DNA of 64,000 nucleotides, from NCBI GenBank assembly GCA_030035585.1, contig CM057477.1, forward strand, positions 59,377,447 through 59,441,446, written 5' to 3'. The first letter of the stretch is position 1, and every line of letters begins with the position of its first letter. The notes below the pieces were generated by a model that saw nothing but the letters and a program-made list of their open reading frames with translations, had not been told where the DNA came from and ran no database searches. This DNA is from Dugong dugon. Lineage: Eukaryota > Chordata > Mammalia > Sirenia > Dugongidae. The position numbers and the translations under genes are program-made. Of the stretch, positions 57,786-64,000 are shown one piece after another.

Positions 57786-59964
57786 AAACTTAAAAGTAGT
57801 CAATAGAGTGAAAAATCAGGATTTTAGCAGTGAGCTTACTTTTATCACCTCAACTCCCAAGCTACTTCAACTCTATGTTCCCAGAGGTACTTACTGAACT
57901 CTATAAAGATCATCTTCCCTGTGCTGTCCTTTTTGGTTCTATCTGTATGGTTCTGCCAAACTGCTTTCACTCCAAACAGCTTCAAAAGCCCCGTTTCTAC
58001 TAGGTGACAGGCTTGTAAATCAGCAATAAAGTTCTATGGATTCAGAAAGTGGCTTGGATCCTGAGTAATTCATTTTCGTTTAATTAAGGGAAGAAGAGAA
58101 AAACAAAGCATTTAGGAATCACAAAAGGCAACTACCTGATAAAGCTGAGAAGTACATATTCACTTTTTATTTCCAAGAGTAAGGTACGTTCATAAAATAC
58201 ATAATACTTACAAAATTTTTTAATTCCAAAGTCAAATAAAAGTTATTATCCTCCTTCATTTTCTTTTTCAACATATTCCTCACAAGAATAGATCCTTACA
58301 GATACAGAACTTCATTATTAAACTCATTAAGCTTTGGCAAACTCCTCACCCTTAGTGATCTTCAATGTCTGTAAAATCCTGAACACCTTTAAAAGGTTGT
58401 CCTAAGATGACTAATCAAAATTAATGTAAAGTACATTTAAAACAAAAGCACTGACTAGAAGGGATGATCAAGCTAACAACGTGCTGTTACCAACAACACG
58501 CGGGCTGCATTGCACAGCGTCCTTAGCTTGGAGCTGTTCCACAGAGAATCCCCAAATTGGAAATTCCTTCTTCTTTCAAGTTTACGGAGCTGATGTTTTT
58601 GGGTCATCAGGGATGGTAAAAGAAATACCTTTCAGGCTGGAGTTCCTTATTTGGTAGGATTCCTTGGTCACTTTACTTCTGTTTTTCTCCTTGGGCTAAT
58701 GGATTTGGTACTGTACTGTTTATTTTTACACACATGCCCAAAGGCCCACTAGTGTGTTTTTACAAATCTAATAAACCTCATGATAACTAAATATGTTAAG
58801 ATAAAAGAAAAGATGTTGTCCAAGACTAAAAAAGTACTCTGTTTCAATTAAGTAAGGAGACCAGTACATACCTTAACAGTTATTCAGTACATAAAAGATT
58901 TGAGTATCAAACTGGGTAGCTTTTTTTTTTTTAAAGCAAATATAAAAGTTGCTGCCTTTTAAGTGGCAAATTTATGCCACAAAGGACAGTTTCTTCAAAA
59001 CAAAGCCTTATAACATGTATTGTGCACTTAAATCTTACAGTACACTCTGTATTTCTAGAATATAAAAGTTTAAAGGATTATTAGGTTAAACCAGCAAATA
59101 TCCTGCCCTTTTAAGACATCAGTCTGTGCTATGTCTTACCATATAAACACCCCAAGTAGTTGTAGTTGTGAGCTTAAAATAAAATACTACAAATGTCAGC
59201 CATCAAGGTCAACTTCTGAGATCCTCTATCAAGAAGAAAGCCTAAGATATGTTTTACAAAGTTTTAAATATTAAAAATAACCTTGTTGAGATGGACTTCC
59301 AGCAAACGAAAACAACCATGAGTTTTAGAAAACACCTACATTATTCTATTGTATAGTTTTTAAAAAACTAACAAGGATAAACACAGACCAGTACTGAAAA
59401 ACAAAGGGCTGCTAATATAAACACTCAAATCGAGCTAATGCGGAGGAAAGCATTTCCAATGAAGAGCTAGTACTTATACAGACTCAGCCCAGTGGACTTT
59501 TTTTATCTGTTGTGAGCCTCACTGTCTGCTGCTAATTGTTTTTAAAGATGTACTACAATGCAGCAAACAAGGATGATTTGAAAATTAACAAACTAGGACC
59601 TATCCCACAAGAGCTGGATAATTTGAGGTACGTATTCTGGCATTTAACCTTTCTCATCATTTCTTTTTACAGTCGCCACTTTACTGCCCTATGTTAGGAT
59701 AATCAAGGGTTAACTTTTAGTAAATAACTTTAAAAGACTTTGATTGCTTCAAAAGTTGCAAATATGGATTTTTCAACTATTACAAAACTTTATTTTTTGA
59801 AAAACATAAAAAATATATAGAAATATTACAATTCTAGACATGAAATGTATCTGTCTCAAAATAGTCTCTTGACCTATCCTACAAGAACTTACCAGTTCCC
59901 AGAAATCAGGAATTTACCCGAACAATTTTACTCATTTTCTACATTAAAGAACGCTGTCACTAAT
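57786..59964. other. Intron, unique AT-rich sequence
   Basis: About 2.2 kb without a recognised element. I looked for the upstream VWA8 exon here and did not find it. Confidence 0.5.
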
Positions 59965-60448
59965 GGACCACAACTACCACGGCCTCCACCAGACTGAGTT
60001 CAGTACAACTAGATGGTGCCCGGCTACCACCACAGACTGCTCTGAGAGAGATAACAACAGACAGCCGCAGTCAGGGCTGGAGAAAAATGTAGAACAAAAT
60101 TCTAACTCACAAAAATAGACCAGACTTACTGGCCAGACCAAGACTGGAAAAACTCTAAGAGTATGGCCCCTGGACACCTTCTTAGCTCAGTAATGAAATC
60201 ACTCCCGAGGTTCACCATTCAGCCAAAGATTACACAGCTCCATAAAACAATGGGGCACAACAGCCCAGGGACAAGGACTAGAAGGCAGGAGGGGACAACA
60301 AACCTGGTAATAGGGAACCCAAAGTTGAGAAGGGACAGTGTTGACATGTCATGGGGCTGTTAACCATTGTCATAAAACAATATGTGCACTAACTGTTTAA
60401 AGAGAAACTATTTGTTCTGTAAACCTTCATCTAAAGTACAATAAAAGG
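59965..60448 (+). mobile_element. L1 3' UTR, 5'-truncated
   Basis: Sense copy: gaccacaactaccacggcct to ttcatctaaagtacaataaa. It has only a single 3' terminus, unlike the copy at 60857. The next L1 begins right at its tail. Confidence 0.9.
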
Positions 60449-60450
60449 AA

Positions 60451-63400
60451 GCGGGGCAAAGATGGCGGAGTAGTCAGACGCTTCCGGTAGACCCTCTTAC
60501 GACAAAGACCAGAAAAAACAAATCAATCAATTATGTATGACAATCTAGGAGCCCTGAACAACTACAGCAAAGTTGAGGAACTGGACTGAGTGGTGGGGGG
60601 AGGAAGACATGGTTCGGAAGCAATGGGGACTTTCCAGAACAAACCCCACAAGAGCCAGAGCCCTTCAGGCCAGATCAGCTCGTGGTGAGCAGTGAGACAG
60701 GCAAGCAGCAGAGCTCGGTAGGCATGCTTTCCACACCAGGAGAGACCCAGCACCAGAGTCTCCTCAGACCCTGAACCAGTGAGAAGCAGCCCTCCATCGC
60801 TGAAAGATAAGTACTTGCGTACGGCCTACCACGCTGATCAAAAACACTCTCCTTAGGGCCTTCAGGGAGATCGGAACTCTTATGCACTCTGGTGGGAATG
60901 CAAAATGATACGGCACTTCCTTAGAAAGCTAGAAATAGACATACCATACGATCCAGCAATCCCAATCCTAGGAATATATCCTAGCGAAATGAGAGTCGTG
61001 ACTCGAATAGATATATGCACACCTATATTCATGGCAGCATTGTTCACAACAGCAAAATGATGGAAATAACCTAGATGCCCATCAACAGATGAGTGGATAA
61101 ACCAACTATGGTACATACACACAATGGAATACTATGCAACGAGAAAGAACAACAATGAATCTGTGAAGGATCTCATAACATGGATGAAACTGGAGGACAC
61201 TATGCTGAGTGAAATAAGTCAATCACAAAAGGACAAATATTGTATAAAACCTCTATTGTAAAAACCCATGAAAAAGTTCACACACAAAATGTAACAATCT
61301 TTGTTGGTTATAAGGGATTGGAGGGGTGGGGGGAAATACTAAATAGGCAATAGATAAGTGGTATCTTGGGTGAAGGGTGAGACAGTACACAATACAGGGG
61401 AAACCAGCACAACTTGTACAAGGAAAGGTCATGGAAGCTCCATAGACACATCCAAACTCCCTGAGGGACTGAATTGCTGGGCAGAAGGCTGTGGGCACCA
61501 TGGTCTCGGGGAACATCTAGCTCAATTGGCACAACACAGTTTATAAAGACAATGTTCTACATTCTACCTTGGTGAGTAGCATCTGGGGTCTTAAAAGCCT
61601 GTGAGCAGTCATCTAAGATACTCCACTGGTCTCATCCCTTCGGGAGCAAGGGAGAATGAAGAGAACAGGATACAAGGGAAAGATTAGTCCGAAGGGCTAA
61701 TGGACCACAGCTACCAAGGCCTCCACCGGACTGAGTCCAGTACAGCTAGATGGTGCGCAGCTACCACCACTCACTGCTCTGACCAGGATCACAACAGAGG
61801 CTTCTGGACAGAGCTGGAGAAGGATGTAGAACAAAATTCTAACTCACAAAACAAGACCAGATTTACTGGCCTAAAGGAGACTGGAGAAACCCCGAGAGTA
61901 TGGCCCCCAGACACCCTTTTAGCTCCATGGTGAAGTCATCTCTGAGGTTCACCGTTCAGCCGGGGAGTGGACAGCCCCATAAAACCAAATGGGACTAATG
62001 AGGCACAGCAGTCCAGGGACAAGGGCCAGAAGGCAGAGAAGGGGACAGAGAAGCTGGTGATAGGGAACCCAAGGTTGAGTAAGGATAGTGTTAATGAGTT
62101 GTGAGGTTGTTAACCATTGTCATAGGGTAACGTGTACTAACTGTTAAATGAGAAACTATTTTGTTCTGTAAGCCTTCATCTAAAGTAAGAATAGCAGCAC
62201 AATCAGAAGAACGTAGTCGATGTCACTGAACTGCGCGTGGAGAAATTTTTGAAACGGTGTATCTTTCGCTATATATATTTTCAACAACAACAACAAAAAA
62301 AAAAGGTTGAGAAGGGAGAGTGCTGACATGTTGTGGGGTTGTTAACCAATGTCATAAAACAATATGTGTACTACTCTTTCATGAGAAACTGTTTGTTCTG
62401 TAAGCCTTCACCTGAAGTACAATAAAAAAGAAAAAAAAAAGAAAAACAAAACAAAAACAAAAACACCCTCCTTAGAGAAAAACCTCGCTCTCATTTATCT
62501 CCCCACTCCCTACTCTGCACTGGGTCCCAAACCAGTTTAAGCAAATGCCAAGTCCCCTGGGGCGGAAGTAGGATCCATCACACGCCCGGAGCCATTCTCC
62601 AGGCCTTGGAGAGTGAACATATTAACAAACGGGAAAAAATAAACTGCAGGCTCCCCTAAGCCAGGAACCCAGGGTAGGCACAGCTCTTTTGCTCAGGCAC
62701 AGGCATAAGGGTCCACAGACTTTGAATGCCTTTCCCTCTGAGAGACTTGTGTGGGCCCATTTCAGCAGCGTAGACCCTCATTATCGCAGTACAACAGGGT
62801 ATATACCAGAACTCTAACTTCAACTGTTTCAGCTGCGAAGTGGCAGGTTTGTGACATTTGACACTGCTCTGCCCATTAAGCAGGGTCTTCACCTACCCAC
62901 TTCAGGGGCCTGAGGACTGGTGGCTCTACCCACACAACCTACCAACCTGCAATAGGGGCCCAAGAATAAGAGGTGCTCCCCAATACTTACAATCAACAGC
63001 ACTGGGTGCTCATACTCCGGCTGCAAAACCCACCCACGTACGCGCTCTAGGGAACAGGGACACACCTTCCTCCTGGACACCTGGGGGTGGCTGTCAGCCC
63101 CCTGCCTTGCTCAGAATGTGTCCCTCTACTGCAGCCAGATGCCTATGCCTACACCAATCACCCATGCCTGTCTCAGTCTGTAGGGGAGAGCCTGCACCAC
63201 ACACTTGGTGGCTATCTACCTAGGCACCTTAGCTGAATTCATACAGGAGTAGTGGACTGACTCCTGAACTTACATGCCTAGTAACCAATCTAACCACCTG
63301 GTGACAGGACATTAGAACTTCAAAAGGTGCTAATGATCAAACTAGCTCATACAAGCAGCCTATTTGGGCATATCAAAACAAAACAAGAAGCTAGGACACA

Positions 63401-64000
63401 GTAAACAAATATAAAATAAATACAATAACTTATTGATGGCTCGGAGAAAACAGTGAATATCAAATCACATAAAGAGGCAATCCATGATGGTTTCAGCAAG
63501 CTCTCGAAATAAAGAACCTAGAAATTTTCCAGAGGAGGAAAATTTCTTAGAATTACCGGAAGCAGAATAAAAAGATTAATATACAGAACTCTTCAAGAAA
63601 TTAGGAAGGAAATTAAGCAAAATGCAGAATACACAATAGAGGAAATAAAAAAGATTAGAGAAGAGCCTAATGAGAAATTTAACAGGCTGCAAGAATCCAT
63701 AGAGAGACAGCAACAGAAATTCATAAGATTAACAATAGAATTTCAGAATTAGACAACTCAATAGAAAGTCATAAGAGCAGAATTGAGGCAATAGAAGTCA
63801 GAATTAGTGAGAATAAAGATAAAGCACTTGACGCCAATTTATTTGAGGAAAAATCAGATGAAAAGATTTAAAAAAATGAAGAAACCCTAAGAATTATGTG
63901 GGACTCTATCAAGAGGAATAATCTACGAGTAATTGGAGTACCACAACAGAAGGGGTAACAGAAAATACAGAGAGAATTGTTGAATATTTATTGGCAGAAA
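60451..64000 (+). mobile_element. L1 with 5' UTR and start of ORF1, cut by the window edge, with nested L1
   Basis: It starts gcggggcaaagatggcggag, the style of an L1 5' UTR start, and so is not 5'-truncated. The 5' UTR runs 60451-60856, is interrupted by the L1 at 60857-62458, and resumes from 62476 to about 63430. ORF1-like sequence follows, with a coiled-coil-coding stretch (63540-63830) and the start of the RRM region (MWDSIKRNNLRVIGVP, 63895-63943). Several stops and frameshifts lie in ORF1, so this copy is not active. ORF2 would lie beyond 64000. Confidence 0.85.
60857..62458 (+). mobile_element. L1, 5'-truncated, nested in another L1, double 3' terminus
   Basis: This 1.6-kb sense L1 carries the ORF2 C-terminus (YDPAIPILGIYPSEMRVVT; INQLWYIHTMEYYATRKNN), a 3' UTR to about 62190, a spacer of about 110 bp (gaaatttttgaaacggtgta) and a second 3' terminus at 62306-62425, then an A-rich tail. 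A 17-bp direct repeat with one mismatch flanks it (aaaaacactctccttag at 60840-60856, aaaaacaccctccttag at 62459-62475). One in-frame stop interrupts the ORF2 part. Confidence 0.93.

Noticed and set aside
58136-58165. Minus-strand cttctcagctttatcag followed by gtag, resembling the expected end (Leu-Tyr-Gln then donor) of the missing upstream VWA8 exon.
   Set aside because: Upstream codons do not match the expected sequence and include a stop. The other exons here are very well conserved, so a true exon would be obvious.
62858-63223. 121-residue plus-strand open frame.
   Set aside because: It lies in the 5' UTR of an L1 (60451 on) and has a random Pro/Leu/Cys-rich composition.
1-64000. CRISPR arrays, bacterial operons, phage or plasmid systems.
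   Set aside because: None seen. The split exons, SINEs and LINEs show that this is mammalian nuclear DNA; spaced repeats here are dispersed retroposons with individual flanks.

Overview
This window is mammalian nuclear DNA from an afrotherian, most likely an elephant or a close relative. The evidence is more than twenty copies of a tRNA-derived SINE of the AfroSINE type, a full-length RTE/BovB-type LINE with companion fragments, and L1 subfamilies whose 3' ends resemble elephant L1. Species-level assignment is inference; no search was run.

Only one host gene is supported. The minus strand carries six consecutive coding exons of VWA8 (von Willebrand factor A domain-containing protein 8, a large AAA+ ATPase reported in mitochondria). 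In transcript order they are 45638-45478, 43600-43487, 30812-30644, 27608-27531, 14741-14626 and 3281-3175. All six have consensus AG/GT borders, their phases fit end to end, and together they encode about 248 residues with no interruption. They cover the second AAA-type module after its Walker A and the linker that follows. The exon with Walker A should lie beyond 64000, and the next exon 3' should lie before position 1. Everything else is intron.

Layout: 1-7660 is mostly unique intron with MIR and SINE copies, including a 330-bp chimeric SINE (tRNA-Gly-like head, RTE 5' end, RTE 3' end) at 4505-4834. From 7660 to 14529 an old antisense L1 is interrupted by two younger L1 copies facing opposite ways. 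From 16096 to 21913 lies a MaLR-type LTR fossil with an RTE in its 5' LTR and a SINE in its 3' LTR. From 22565 to 43100 there are scattered L1 3' ends, SINEs, old LTRs and two small terminal-inverted-repeat elements (15708-15914 and 40159-40460). From 46174 to 57785 there are LTR fossils, MER5A-like elements and SINEs. From 59965 to 64000 there is a nest of L1 copies, one with its 5' UTR and start of ORF1.

There is no operon, CRISPR array, prophage or other new multi-gene system here. The most interesting material is the layered retroposon history (several insertions have clean target-site duplications), the three-part SINE, an L1 3' end built as a double terminus, and a VWA8 splice acceptor whose pyrimidine tract is almost pure C.
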